64,000 bases of DNA, taken from contig OY743184.1 of the NCBI GenBank assembly GCA_963555705.1, forward strand, positions 26,932,639 to 26,996,638, read 5' to 3'. Position 1 is the first letter of the stretch, and every line of letters begins with the position of its first letter. Shown piece by piece: positions 1 to 11,380 of the stretch. Source of the stretch: Ligustrum vulgare. Taxonomy: Eukaryota; Streptophyta; Magnoliopsida; Lamiales; Oleaceae. The notes beneath the pieces were generated by a model. It had not been told where the DNA came from, did not search any database, and was given only the letters and a program-made list of their open reading frames with translations. The translations under genes and the position numbers were made by a program.

Positions 1-790
1 ATCAATCGGTTAAAATGCCGCAACACATGTCATACAATCATATATCAAGTGCGTATTGTTGGAGTGTATATAGATATCGCACTTCTTAAAAATCATAAAG
101 TTTCACAAGCAAATCATTATTTCATCGTATTGACATGTTTATATGCAGAATATTGCTGCATAATCAAATTGTTCTCATAGCAAATAACTTGAGGCTTTTA
201 ATCTGCTAAACCATTAGCAATATAATATTCTATTATCTCAACTAATTCGTAAAATCATTAATGACTTTAAGATATATTCATGCTAGCATTTATCACTTTG
301 CTCGTAATATCATTACTTGAGCAAATAATCAGTCATTCATATTCTTAGTGAGATAATTAATTTGCTTTTGAGAACAAGCAGCAATGATAACAATCTTCTG
401 GTTCTTTAATGAATGTCATTATTCATTCTCAATAAATCTCATTATTGAATTGGAATCTAACCAATCATTATAGAACTTCTGGTTCAACAAGATATTTCAC
501 TTGTACATATGTATGAACTTCTGGTTCAATACATTATTCATTTCATCAGTACGTATTTCTGTACAGTTCAAATCAGCATACCTTTATTACTTTTATACCG
601 GAAAAATCAGGTACAATATCCAAGGAAATATCTCATGATCTCAATCTTGTCGCCAAATCTTCCCTTATATCGAAAAAGGTAATGACGTATTATCTCACCT
701 TTTCAATAATTTATTCCATTATTTCTTGATGGAATCGATATCACTGACACGCGGAGCCATCGCTCTTTCACGCGTTGAATAATGCATTTA
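1..790. other. AT-rich repeat-like DNA without a gene
   Basis: No reading frame of note. The phrase acttctggttca recurs several times between about 475 and 545, and related phrases (acttctgg followed by a variable tail) return at 1850-2210. The two stretches may therefore be parts of one dispersed repeat that surrounds the two short coding-like segments between them. Its family was not recognised. Confidence 0.4.
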
Positions 791-827
791 AATAGATGAT
801 TTGGGAAGAAGGCTAGATGCATCAAAA

Positions 828-1373
828 ATGGATATCATACTTTCAAATATTAGCAAATATTATTCCAATCTTCCAGTAAATGATTTGAGAAAAATTTATC
901 GAATTAGGCTCGAAAGATTGAGGTTGCTGATGGATCATGGCATCCCAGAAGATGTTCGCTGGTTGATCGAAGCGAAAGTTCGATTAGTTGGTGAATTACC
1001 AGATTCATTTCCTAAGCACAAGCCTGGCTTAGGTAAGAGTATTTTTGCAAAGAAGCGAAGAGCAAAAAGATTAAATAGTTGCTACAAATGTGCTCGATGG
1101 ACATGTGATACCCGTTGTAAGTCAATAGGGTATTCATCTATAAATCGAGATGATAAGATAGATTTCATTAAGGGTGGGTTGAGTAAGGAGTCATTGGATG
1201 ATATCCGATTGACTCTTGAGACGCACCCTAGTGGGTATGTGTAGCGTGAGCTACTATCTTTATGGGCTAAATTCATCAGCGATAAAGAGCGTTATAGTCT
1301 CAAAAATATAATAGCAAAAGATCCTGTTTGTCAGGCTGTTATAAACAATGATGTTTTGGCTATGCAGCATTAA
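828..1373 (+). pseudogene. Cysteine-rich ORF resembling a carlavirus-type nucleic-acid-binding protein
   Basis: From the first ATG at 828 the frame runs 138 codons to a TAG at 1242-1244. The same frame then stays open for 42 more codons to a TAA at 1371-1373. Around residues 74-100 there is a glycine/serine turn, a basic run (AKKRRAKR) and four cysteines in the order CYKC..CDTRC, followed by a basic/hydrophobic stretch. A basic block next to a cysteine cluster is the hallmark of the small nucleic-acid-binding proteins of carlaviruses and allexiviruses, which makes an old viral insertion the best guess. I did not find a coat-protein remnant upstream. A plant zinc-binding protein or transposon product remains possible. 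The TAG may be a disabling mutation. Confidence 0.4.
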
Positions 1374-1390
1374 TACAAGGTAAATCATTT

Positions 1391-1408
1391 AATATATATA
1401 TATATATA
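1391..1408. repeat. (AT)n microsatellite
   Basis: A short run of alternating T and A lies just downstream of the cysteine-rich ORF. Confidence 0.8.
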
Positions 1409-1642
1409 TGCATATATAAAATATTTTTCTGTTTCCTTTCACGAGTTTTGATAAAGGTTGGTTAAATATATTAAATCACCGAAAGGTGAGTCGGGTGATT
1501 TTGTCAAAAGTAAATCTTTACTTTTTCGAAATACGAGTAGTAAATAGTGAAGTTTTCAAGTTTAAAAGCCAATGATTTTCACAGTTTATGCATCCCAAAA
1601 TATCATTTTCTCCTAAGTTTTTCCTTCCTTATTCTTTCAAAG

Positions 1643-1774
1643 ATGGAAGGATCAAAACTTCAACAGATCAAAACTATCTGTGTATTTTGTGGATCAAAAG
1701 TAGGGAAAGGTTTTGGGTATCTAGAAGCAGCAGTGGATCTTGGAAAGAAATTGGGAGAGAAAGGTATCACTCTT
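1643..1774 (+). pseudogene. LOG-like first-exon fragment (cytokinin riboside 5'-monophosphate phosphoribohydrolase)
   Basis: Forty-four codons from an ATG encode TICVFCGS followed by a small-residue/lysine stretch and YLEAAVDLGKKLGEKGITL. This matches the N-terminus of plant LONELY GUY enzymes, which release active cytokinin bases from their nucleotides in the cytosol. In the family the next residues form the glycine-rich YGGGS loop and, further on, the PGGXGT motif. Neither is present. The coding match ends at a possible GT donor (1775-1776), after which the frame becomes unrelated sequence up to 2026. No later exon was found in the window. It is most likely a displaced exon or a gene broken by the surrounding repeat. 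Confidence 0.6.
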
Positions 1775-1779
1775 GTGTT

Positions 1780-2870
1780 TCACATCTCTCATTTTGAGGA
1801 TCATAAATGTTTCCCCCTTTTGCGTTTTGCATGCATGACTAGTTTATGCTTCTTCAGGAGCAATAATAATAATATCATTTCAGTATGTTTAGATGATAAT
1901 TTTTACTTCTTCTGGAGTAAATATACACTTCTTCTGGAATACATAAGTGCTCGTGCAAGAACATTTCCAGACACTTTATCATCTAATATTCATCTCATAA
2001 TACTGATGAGATTATTTTCACATTAGCCATATCCGAGCTATCATGTGATATTATCTTATCATACATTAACATTCTCTTGTTGAATAATTTTCATCCACCC
2101 ATTCAAATTCAGATATTGGTAACTTCTGGTACCATTGGATGAAATATTTTTATCAACATTTACCAACTTTTTGGTAATGATAACTTCTGGTATCATTTGA
2201 TGAAGTATCAAATAACAATAATATCACCATGTATATAGGTTAAACAATAATAATATCACAACGTATATATGTTGACAACATCCTCTAATATGTTAGAATT
2301 AACCAACAATTGAGGTGTTTCTGAAATAATATAAAATATAAATATATGTAAAGTATTCTATATATTCAATTGCTAAACCGGCCATATAGGCGGAATCGAC
2401 ATAATGAAATAATTAAACTGATAAAGCCAACCATGTAGGTGGTAGAACCAACCATGTAGGTGACAACAACATAATGAAATAATTACCTTTCATGAGTGAG
2501 CGAGTCGTATCTTCAAATCCAGTCAAGGTATTCATAATAGTCCAATCCGTTATGATAATGAGTCATCTCCAGTTAAGGTATAAATCCAGTCCATAAAACT
2601 TAATCCATCATGGTATGGCAACTATTATGTTACTTTTAAATCTTTTAATTTGTCGTATTGATTACATAGTAGTGTTAAATAATTTAGAATATATATTTTA
2701 TTAACACTTATCATCATATCATTAATAATGATTAATCAATTTCGTTAAATCACGATTAATATATTTTATCGTATCATTAAGGGCAAAATCGTCCATATTT
2801 TAATATATTGATCATATGGATAAATCGAAACCGTCAATAAGTTTGAAATTTAATTTAGAACAAACTTACT
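1780..2870. other. AT-rich repeat sequence, no gene recognised
   Basis: Contains several acttctgg-type phrases (about 1850-2200) like those at the window start. Short repeated phrases ending in gtaggtg or aggcgg lie at about 2375-2465 (ccaaccatgtaggtg occurs twice). No coding potential was seen. Confidence 0.4.
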
Positions 2871-2883
2871 TTTGGTCCGAAGT

Positions 2884-3180
2884 TCAAAATCTCGCCGGAA
2901 TTGCTTTAAAAATAGTTTTTACGACGCCGCCACGTTCGACCGCCGAAAAATATCCAAAACTGCACCAAACAGAAAAGTAAGACCATATAAAAATCAAGAA
3001 CGTCGATATGAACAAACTTCCTGTTGACGTCGTCGCCGGATTCCCAGCCACGCGCCTCCACGCGTCGATTTGACGTCTGCGCGTGGGATTCACGCGCCTC
3101 ACGCGCCGCCGCGTCGGTGCCGGAGCCGTCGACACGCGCCGGTGCCGGAGGATCGTCCCGTCGCCGTCGTCATGGATTTG
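2884..3180. other. CpG-rich island inside AT-rich DNA
   Basis: This stretch is dense in CG dinucleotides (cgcg, cgccg, cgtcg), unlike everything around it. Both strands have short open frames here (minus 2884-3195, plus 3024-3212) rich in Arg, Ser, Ala and Pro, which is what this base composition gives by chance. It could be part of a CpG-rich promoter, 5' UTR or LTR. No product is assigned. Confidence 0.45.
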
Positions 3181-3499
3181 TTTTCCGATCGTCATTTGGA
3201 TTTATGGTTTGACGTGAATTTGCTTTGAAAGTTTCGGTTTTTTCAACTTTTCTTCTCCGGTCGATATCTTCTGTTTCAGCCGTCGGATTATCTCCAAATT
3301 TCAGGCGAGGCTTCTCCTTGACAAATTCGTTCTGATGGCGGTGGCTGATCGTCGATCGGATATTTGGATTGGTCGGAATCATTCTTTTCAATTTAAGAGG
3401 AAATGAAACATTGATTAGTAATAATCAGGTTTCTGATACAGATGTTCATCATTTAGATGCAACTGTAGAGCATACTCCCGTTATTACTCAATTGGCTAG

Positions 3500-3521
3500 A
3501 GACTCGTGCTAATAACGTGTT
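3500..3521 (-). other. Possible copia primer-binding-site region
   Basis: On the minus strand this reads AACACGTTATTAGCACGAGT, a form seen just inside the 5' LTR of some plant Ty1-copia elements. No paired LTR or coding region is attached, so it is at best a remnant. Confidence 0.25.
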
Positions 3522-3529
3522 GTAAAACA

Positions 3530-4149
3530 ATAGAGAATATAGAGAGAATCAGAGAGAATTGGAAGGAGCCCTAGAACACATGTTCTTTTCAAGGCAGAGA
3601 AAGTAGTGTTGGAGGCCGGTTGTGATGCTCCGAGTTCTAAATACTCGGTTCATCACGTTATCGTCTCGTCCAATTTTTAAAATAATATTTTTAGCGAAAG
3701 AATAATAAAAAATTTCATACTTGGCAACATTTAAATAAAAATCAAACAGCAAATAAAATTTAATAACTTTGAATTTCTTAAAATAACAATTCAAAAGGAA
3801 TCTTTTAACATAAATATTAACATTTGCTAGCATTCTAAAATTTAACATGAATAAAATAAACTTTCTATTATTTAGTTATTATTGCCACCACATCCATCAC
3901 GCACATCCATCTCCGATATCTGTAAATGTTGTTAAAAAAAAGAATGAGCATTTCATAGAAATACTCAGTAGACTCATTACCAATAAGAAAATTTAATCTA
4001 AATTAGTATTTTGGAATTTTAAAGAGTTTTAAAACGAATTTTAAAGTTTAGGGATTAAATTAAAAATCTAAACTAATTGATTTGAAATGTTTTGGAACTG
4101 AAATCACGAGTTTTAAGAACAAAGAGGCTGAACTTTAAAATCTTTTAAA
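3530..4149. other. AT-rich DNA without recognised gene
   Basis: Only compositional frames were seen. The phrase around 3940-3985 (gagcatttcatagaaatactcagtagactcatt) resembles sequences common in dicot gypsy LTRs, but no LTR boundary could be set. Confidence 0.3.
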
Positions 4150-4157
4150 ATCTTAGG

Positions 4158-4678
4158 TAGAGATGGCAATGGGTAAGGTATGGGGCGGCTTTTAAAAACC
4201 CATACCCTAACCACTAGATATTTATAATACACATACCCTACCCATATACCCACTTAAGAGTTGCGGGTCGAGTGCGGGTATACTTTTATACCCATTTAAA
4301 ACCCGTTACGTATTTTAATTTTAATATTTTTTTATTTTTATTTTTTTGGCATTGATAATGAAGTAAAAATATAACAACATCCATTGTCCAAAAATAAATA
4401 GACTCCAATTGTCAAAAAATAAGCAAATATCAAATAATTTACTTGTCCAAAATTATATACTGTTAAAATTTAAATACAATAATTTTTTGAAAAAAAATTA
4501 ATGGGTATATAGGTTGGGTATGTGTTTTTCTACAATACACATACCCTACACATACCTATGTTGGGTTTTTAAATCTATACCCATACCCTACCCACAACCC
4601 ATTGGGTAGGGTAATTTTCGCTCATTTGTGTTGGGTACCAAACGAGTTTCGGGTACGTAGGTATTATTGTCATTCCTA
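4158..4678. mobile_element. hAT-type MITE, 521 bp
   Basis: The left end is TAGAGATGGCAAT and the right end, read inward, is TAGGAATGACAAT, which are imperfect terminal inverted repeats of the TAGGGATGGCAA class. The flanking 8-bp duplications are atcttagg and atctcagg (one mismatch), as expected for hAT elements. The inside is a run of GGGTA and TACCC phrases that can fold back. No transposase is encoded, so it is a non-autonomous element. Confidence 0.85.
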
Positions 4679-4679
4679 A

Positions 4680-5880
4680 TCTCAGGGTTGAAATAAAATA
4701 CTTTGAAACTAAACATTTTAAAAAGATAATAGGGACTAAAATAAAAGACTTTAAAACTTGGGGACTAAAGTGGTAATTGTAAAAAAATAAGAATATAAAA
4801 TATATCATCTCCATTCTCTCTCTTTCTATAATCGACAGAAAGAGAGGAAGGAGAGGGGCTAAGAGGCTTCGCCCACCCTACTGCCCCCAGTCCGCCAATG
4901 GTTCTACCAGCGGTAGGAAAGTGTCTGCATGGGGAAAACAACCGAGGCTTGGTTCGGCGGTTGAGATAAAGATGTTGGGTTAAATTATCTTGGGTTTTTT
5001 GGTTGACTTGAGGCGTTGCGGTTGTGGGTTAGAGGTTGTGGGTTCGCGGTGGCGGTGGACTCGGTGGTGATGTGGTGGAATGGGTTTTGTCGATTGATAG
5101 CTGGTTGGGAGAATTCTTAGGTTGGGCAGATTGATGATGGTTCGGTCGGTGATGGAGATGGCTGCCGGTGGTGGATGGAAGGCAGTTGGTAGTATTGGTT
5201 CAGTTCGTGGCGGTCGTTGATGGATTAATGTTAGTGATGGTGGTTCGGTTCTTGGCCGGATAATGTGGAGGTTGGTGGCGGTGATTCTGACATTGAGTTT
5301 GGTTTGATCTCCGATGGTGAAGGTTCGAAGGCTTGGTTGTGTGTGGTCGAGTTCCGGTCGCGAATTTGTGTATTGGCAGCGATGATGATTTTGGGTTTTG
5401 GGAGGTTGTGAAAATTTGTTGATAAGTAGAAATCAATTGAAAATTATACCAGATGTTTCCTGCTTGGTTGTGAGTGAATTTGAATGGGAAAAATATGTGT
5501 GTATATATAGATTGGAATGGAAAGTGTTGTAGTTGTAGTAGAGTTATAAAAATTAGACACGATTAGGATACCAAATAAATTATGACTTCTAATGGGACAA
5601 AAATTGTATTAAAAATATAATTTTGAATAATATCACAAATAAATTTGATTTAAAATAATTTTGAGAATTAAAATAATTAAATTTTGGAATTAAAAATGAT
5701 TTTTGGATTTAAATAATTTTAAAAACTCGAAATTGGCTTAAAATCAAATTGGACTCGATTTCATATCTTGGCTCGAAAATACTCGACATTGCTAGACGAA
5801 CATGTTTCAATATATATTTAAAATAGGTGAGATCGCAGCAACACATTTTTAATAATTTAAATAATTATTTAATAATTGAG
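4680..5880. other. G-rich then AT-rich stretch, no gene recognised
   Basis: From about 4980 to 5420 the plus strand is dominated by ggt/ggtgg/gtgg phrases. The opposite strand is therefore open (5200-5436) with a Pro/Asn/Thr/His-rich product that looks compositional. From 5540 to 5880 the sequence is AT-rich with aataatttt phrases, LTR-like in character. No boundaries were found. Confidence 0.35.
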
Positions 5881-5892
5881 AAATTCTTGGTC

Positions 5893-5935
5893 GCTACACG
5901 GTGATTGTGTTGTCGACTAGCCGAACTCTACAAAG
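5893..5935 (+). pseudogene. Small fragment of the same Rossmann-fold gene as at 11.8 kb
   Basis: About 40 bases match 11926-11972 with small differences, sharing ctctacaaagcagatag. In one frame they give RLAELYKAD, close to the RL..LYKAD reading at 11.95 kb. A one-base deletion shifts the preceding codons. The piece ends where the Sirevirus-like sequence begins, so it may mark the original insertion context. Confidence 0.5.
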
Positions 5936-7430
5936 CAGATAGTAACAGCTCAAGACTAACTAACCAAGAAGGGGTGAATTGATTTTATAAAACAATTTGA
6001 TAGATAATCTCAAATTTGAAACAAAGAATCAATTATGAATTCATAATATGTAAGAAACCTAATTATCAATATAAATTAATTTGAATAAGCTTAATCAATA
6101 AAGTAAGTAGTACTTAGATAAAGTATTGCACAATATGGAATGATGAAATAATGCAATGAAAGTAAATAAAAGGGATAAGAGAGTGCAAATAATATTTTAA
6201 AGAGGTTCAATCAACCAACGTGATCTACGTCTTCTGTTACCGAGCTCTCCATCACGAGTAAGGCTAAATTTACTAATATAGTAACTCACAACAATGAGTA
6301 ACAAATTCTTAATTGACTTACAACAAGGAGCGCTTATTCTTAGGGACTTACAACAAGGATCACCTGTCCTTGACAATAATCGAGTTTTCGCAAGGCTCTC
6401 AAAGTCATCAAAATATAAATGAGAATTTTACAATTGAATGAACTCTCTTAACAAGTGATATGATCAAGTCAATTATTTTGAGAGTTAGAATAATACTTCA
6501 ATATATAACAAGTATTTAAAGCTCACGTGTTTGTAAAAACTTTGATGAATGATATATGATAGTTTAGCTTGTATCAAAGTTTTTCAACCAGTGATCTCTC
6601 ATAAAAAATAATTCGAGTTAAGTATGAAGAGAGATATACACTTCAATATAAGTGTTTGGTGATGAAGAACTCAATCAATAATCAAGAATAGTGAGTTTTC
6701 TTCAAAATAGAATATTTAATAAATATGTATCAATAATTTGATCAATCAAAAGATTCTTTATAATAAATGAAATAGAATATAAAATCAAGTAAGCTCAATG
6801 ATTTTCAAGTGAATTAATTCTCTTAATTGCTATTGTAAACTGTTGAAATTGAATGCAAGAGAGATGACTATTTATAAATCAAGAAAATAAAAATCAGGCA
6901 CTTTCGGGTGATCAAGAGGGAAGTTTTGGTTGACTAAACTATCAAAGTAGCCATTATGAATCTTGAACCATTGGACTTTCGGCTGAGAAAAACTATCATT
7001 TCGGTCGATCAAACTTTCGGTCAATTAGCATCTTTCGGTCTACCGAAATAAGTGATTTTTGGAATTTTAATTTTATATCAAAATATTCATTTTTCCAAAA
7101 TCTATTTCATAATATGGGTTAAAAATATTTTTATGTAAGGGATGAATATATGAAAATGATTTGAGCTTTATGTACTTGCTAAAGAATGATAAGTCGATAC
7201 CTTTACATATAATTTTGAAGTTTCAATAAAGAAATTCTAAATTCTAATCTTCTACGTTCTTGTTCTCTTCGAGTCTCTTTGATTGCTTGTACTTCAATGG
7301 ATGACGATTTGAGTCTTTGAATGCTTAATGAGATATATAATAAAAACTCAAAAATTAAAACTTGTTAGAAATACAAGTAATTTTATTTGTTATAAACAAA
7401 ACAATAAGTATGTTAATAATCATGGGTCAA
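5936..7430 (-). mobile_element. Probable 3' LTR region of a Sirevirus-like copia element
   Basis: On the minus strand this stretch follows a polypurine tract and lies downstream of copia pol and an extra ORF, so it sits where the 3' LTR is expected. It contains a perfect TTTCGGT-CT-ACCGAAA palindrome at 7033-7048 and several weaker ttcggtc phrases at 6900-7030. The left part (5965-5995, gaaggggtgaatt) is a phrase common at such element edges. Clean TG/CA ends and target duplications were not found, so the limits are approximate. Confidence 0.4.
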
Positions 7431-7700
7431 AAATTTCCCCCTTTTTGATCATAACAAACAATGCGATTTGTAATGATAGGATAAGTTATTTTGAAAAACA
7501 TGTAATTAAAGAAGAATGATAGGTATGTAAAATATGAGCATATATTCCCCCTTTCTTTTACAAATTGATGCTTAACCTTTCGATTTTGTAATTTAATATA
7601 ACAATCTTTATTTCCATACAAATCAACTATATCTCTTCCCCCTTTTGGAATAACCAAAATGTTGTAATCATTTCCCTCCCTTAACAACATACTTGTTAAT
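7431..7700 (-). other. Multiple polypurine tracts of the Sirevirus-like element
   Basis: Read on the minus strand there are several separate purine runs: AAAAAGGGGGAAAT near 7435-7447, AAAGAAAGGGGGAA near 7545-7558, AAAAGGGGGAAGAG near 7636-7649 and AAGGGAGGGAAA near 7672-7683. Tandem polypurine tracts upstream of the 3' LTR are known for Sireviruses. They prime plus-strand DNA synthesis during reverse transcription. Confidence 0.5.
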
Positions 7701-8011
7701 ACTCAAGGTTAGAATAATACAAGTATCAAAACAATAACTTTCAATGAACATTAACCACATAATCAATCAACAATGAAATATAAAGGTATATTATGTCTTC
7801 AACCATATCACCAAGTAATAATCATCAACCACTTTACAAATCAAAAATGCATTTGAAAAATAAGAAGCATAAACAAGAGTTGTAATTACATAAAGAGTTA
7901 TAGGATAGAAAACATAAGTTGAAATTCATAGGTACAATTCATGAAATTCAAAGTATTTTGAAAGACATAAAGTGTTTCATGATCACGAAATAATGAGCTA
8001 CACAAGATATA

Positions 8012-9128
8012 TCAACCATCTATCGGTGGAGGAGGATCGCGAGGATGAATTGAATAGAAGTGAGAGAAGAATAACTCTTGAGACATATGCATTTGCTCCA
8101 TCATGTTTTTAAGAGTACGTCCATTCAAAAGATTGAATTGATCCTCTGTTATGTAATAACCGGGGGGTGGTCCATTAGGTGGAACGATAGTTCTATGTCT
8201 TGGTCTAGGAGAACCATCCCCATCTCCATCTCCATCTCCATCACCAACACCCTCACCTTCACCTTCATTCATTTCCTCCTTCGCCTCTTCTTCGGTGAAT
8301 GGCCAAAAGTTGGTTTCGAAGCATTGTTGAAACCTTGAGTATGACACACCCATTTCCCAACACCTTTGGTAATCTTCATGCATTTAACGTTGTTGAAATT
8401 GATAACATTGGTATGTTTGTGTTTAAGAATAGGCTCATTTTCTAAAGGCACATTGAAATGATTAAAGATTTTGGTAAAGATCAAGCCATAAGGTAGGCCT
8501 AAAACGCATGGGGGAAGAGTGGACATGATGAATATGTTGCATGAATATGTATAAGAAATCTAACTTTCGACCAACGAGAAGAGAGTCAATAATGAATAGG
8601 TCAAGGTGATGAACTTCTTCAAAGTGACCACTCCTAAGTACAATAATGTGTGCGATAGCACGATGTAAAACTTTGCATGGAATGGTTAAGTAATTTAAGT
8701 TAAGTCATGAAGTTAGTAAGGGGTCGATTGGTGATATGACTACAAGCCTCAAGCTCGTTATATCCTTCAAACCTAAAAGGATGTTGAACATAATCATGAT
8801 TATCACAAGCTTCTAAACCTAGAAGATTTCTAATAAATACTCGAGTGATAGTGATCCCTTTTTCTTTAACATGACACACTATTTCATCGGAATAGAAAGT
8901 AGCATTGCTAATTAATCTAGGGTAAGCATTTTCAGAAATAGAGACTACATTGCTCCATCCAATTCCCTCAAAATATTCTTCTATACGAAAGGATGGATCT
9001 TGGGTGTAAAAGTCGATTGACTTACCAATTAAAATTGGGAAATTGGTGAATCAATTGGGAAATTGTGTGTCAACCTCAACGTTCGATGAGCTAGCTTCTC
9101 CTTTCTTCAATTTCTTCTAAGGAGGCAT
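8012..9128 (-). pseudogene. Degraded extra ORF of a plant retroelement (env-like position)
   Basis: On the minus strand the frame begins with MPP at 9128 and is broken by stops after codon 3 and near 9050, then by further stops and shifts around 8700. Readable segments include FYTQDPSFRIEEYFEG, TRVFIRNLLGLE and LPPCVLGLPYGLIFTKIF. They look like the proteins often labelled putative plant transposon protein. The end (8012-8383) has an acidic Gly/Asp/Glu repeat made by a hexamer repeat and a Pro-rich tail. It lies downstream of the copia RNase H on the same strand, the place where Sireviruses carry their env-like ORF. The function of such ORFs is not established. Confidence 0.55.
8216..8262. 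repeat. Hexanucleotide repeat (catctc)n
   Basis: About seven imperfect copies of catctc/caccct. On the minus strand they encode the acidic GDGD/GEGE run of the broken ORF. Confidence 0.75.
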
Positions 9129-9751
9129 GATGAATTTCGGATTTTTATAGGCCAAGTGTGAGAAATTTTGAATTTTTTGAAATTTTTGGTGAGAAACTTG
9201 AGTGGAAACGACAGGGAATGAGTAGGATTTAAATGTTTGAGTGATTTTAGTGGATTCAAAATGGATTTAGAAGAGAAGAATGTGATTTTCGTGTTTTTGA
9301 CTCAAAATATAGGTTTTTGATTTTTCTTGATAAAATGGAAGATAAAAACTTGGATTTTTTTATATGAATGTTGATATATGTAAAGGGTTTGTGGAGACTT
9401 TGGATCAGTTTGAAAGAAATTGAAGACTTTTTGAATGACTGAAGAGAGAAGAATCGAAATTATTGTTAGAAATGAGAAAACTTGGGGAAGAATACTGATT
9501 TTAAAAGGTCTGAATTGAGCAACTTTCCGTCAGCCGAAATTGTTTTGGTCGACCGAAACTTTGTAGGTTTCAAAACGGTTAGCTGCAGGAGGGTTCGGCT
9601 AATTGATGGTCTACCGAAACTCCAGTTTTGATTGAACATTTTGTTTGATCAAAAGGTAACCTTTCGGTCGACTGATAAACTTCCGTCGACTGAAATACTG
9701 CAAAACGAATTTCACATATAATTTCGGTTCAATCAGGTACATAAAATAAAT
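9129..9751 (-). other. Spacer of the Sirevirus-like element with GGTCGACC palindromes
   Basis: This is the non-coding interval between pol and the extra ORF. At 9544-9558 it contains TTTGGTCGACCGAAA, close to the palindrome in the putative LTR, and related half-sites lie at about 9520-9690. No coding frame. Confidence 0.4.
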
Positions 9752-10405
9752 TTAGCCACAAATATCAGATTCATCATTAATACCCAAAATTCTTCTAATA
9801 TATGAAAATCTATCGAGAGGTAGAGGTTTAGTACGAATATAGGCAAATTGTTTTTGGGTACTAACAAATTCCAAGTAAATATCACATTTTTTCACATGAT
9901 CTCTAAGAAAATGAAGTTGAATTTCAATATGTTTGGTGCGAGAGTGCAAGATAGGGTTTTTTTTTTGAAAATTTTATAGGAATGGTATTATCACACATAA
10001 TGGGAGTATTTTCAAATGTGAAATGATAATTTCTAAGAGTTTGTTTCATCTATAAAATTAGAGCACAACAACTAGCGACTAAAATATATTCGGCTTTGAC
10101 GGTGAATAGTGCAATGAAATTTTGTTTCTTGCTAAACCATGACACAAGAGCAAAGTCTAGAAAGTGATAAGTTTCACTTGTCATTTTTCTATCATTAGTG
10201 CATCTGCATCCCGCTCAATCGGCATCTGAATAGCTAATAAGGTCAATATGAGTGCCCTTTGGATACCAAAGTCCCAGAGTTATAGTACTACATAGATATC
10301 TAAAAATACTTTTTAAGGCGCTTAGATGTGATTCTTTAGAATTGGATTGAAATCAAGCACACAAACATACACTAAACATAATATCGGGTCAACTTGCGAT
10401 TAAGT
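9752..10405 (-). pseudogene. Ty1-copia pol fragment (end of RT and RNase H)
   Basis: On the minus strand, across several frames, the order is: PDIMFSVCLCA and KESHLSALKSIFRYL (linker after the reverse transcriptase), GLWYPKGTHIDLISYSD-A (start of RNase H, with a TGA near 10215), then the SW.SKKQN-type core. It ends with SCTRTKHIEIQLHFLRDHV, a LEFVST segment, and a stop at 9752. This is the conserved C-terminus of plant copia polyproteins, which degrades the RNA strand during reverse transcription. Gag, protease, integrase and most of RT are missing. Frameshifts and stops make it non-functional. Confidence 0.85.
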
Positions 10406-11099
10406 AAAGGATTGGTCAAGACCGATGCCCAAGGGATTCCTTACATTAGACATATTAACAAAGCTGATAGACTTCAAATTTGTAATAACTGACTTTATAA
10501 TTGGTAGATAATTTGGTTTTTGATTTGTTTTATAGCTCTAGTTGTTTGTTAGTTCATAGCCTTGTTATGCATTGAGGTAAGGTTGACCGTTGATGTCCCC
10601 CTCTTGTAATGGGATTTTGAATATCAATAAAATTTTAAACTAGGATTGGATTTTCGAGCTAGGATAATCCTAGAAAAAAAAATCACATTCTTTGTTTATA
10701 AACAAAAATTATTTAATAAACAGAGGTCAAATCAACACAACGGAACACACACATGAAAAAAAAAATAGAAAACAAGAATTAACGTGACTTAACTAATTGT
10801 CGACAACCACAAGAATACTTTTTTATTCATAAGATAATAAAAATAAAGAAATAATTACACTCTATACTACTTTTTACGTCACTCAAAGGAATTTTACTTG
10901 CATTAAAACTTAACTCATTTTTACTTTACTTTATTCACTCTCTTCAAACCCTACAATATTCTTACCAATATCGTGTCATCTTCGACGTGTTACCTCCATT
11001 TTCCTCCGACGAGACTCCAACGACCTACTTTAGGATGAGCGTGTTGTTGAAAGATGTCACCATTTAATTTTATCAATTATATAACATGTTGGATGAAAT
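10406..11099. other. No gene recognised
   Basis: Around 10600-10640 the phrase cctcttgtaatgggattttgaatatcaataaaattt resembles the 3' end of a retroposed transcript or LINE, but no reverse-transcriptase frame is attached. The remainder is AT-rich. Confidence 0.3.
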
Positions 11100-11380
11100 G
11101 TCTGACTGTATATGGTAAAAAAATATTATAAAAATTTGAAAGTATCATGGTATGATACTAAAATTTACACTCAAAGTATTATAAAATTTGAAAAGTATCA
11201 AGTTTTGAGACCAAAAAATCCGAAAAGGTATCATAAGTATCATGCTATGATACTTATTTTTAAGAACACAAATTTCAGTATTAAATTTATTTTTTGAAGT
11301 ATTAATCAATGATATGTTAAAAAAATGTAAGTTTCAGTTATGGTACTAAAAGTTGGGTATTGTGCAAATGCCCCAATGAT
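11100..11380 (+). repeat. Dispersed tatgatac repeat, copy 1
   Basis: Rich in self-complementary phrases such as gtatcatggtatgatac and tatcatgctatgata. It ends with a phrase running from gtaagtttcagttatgg to gggtattgtgcaaatg. The reverse complement of that end recurs at 17031-17071, so two copies lie in opposite orientation. Related phrases occur near 25520-25560 and 26420-26540. Confidence 0.6.

Noticed and set aside
2884..3212. Overlapping ORFs on both strands in the CpG-rich patch
   Set aside because: Arg/Ser/Ala/Pro-rich products on both strands are expected from the composition; no motif.
8012..8383. 123-codon ORF as an independent gene
   Set aside because: It is the last readable part of a longer broken retroelement ORF beginning at 9128.
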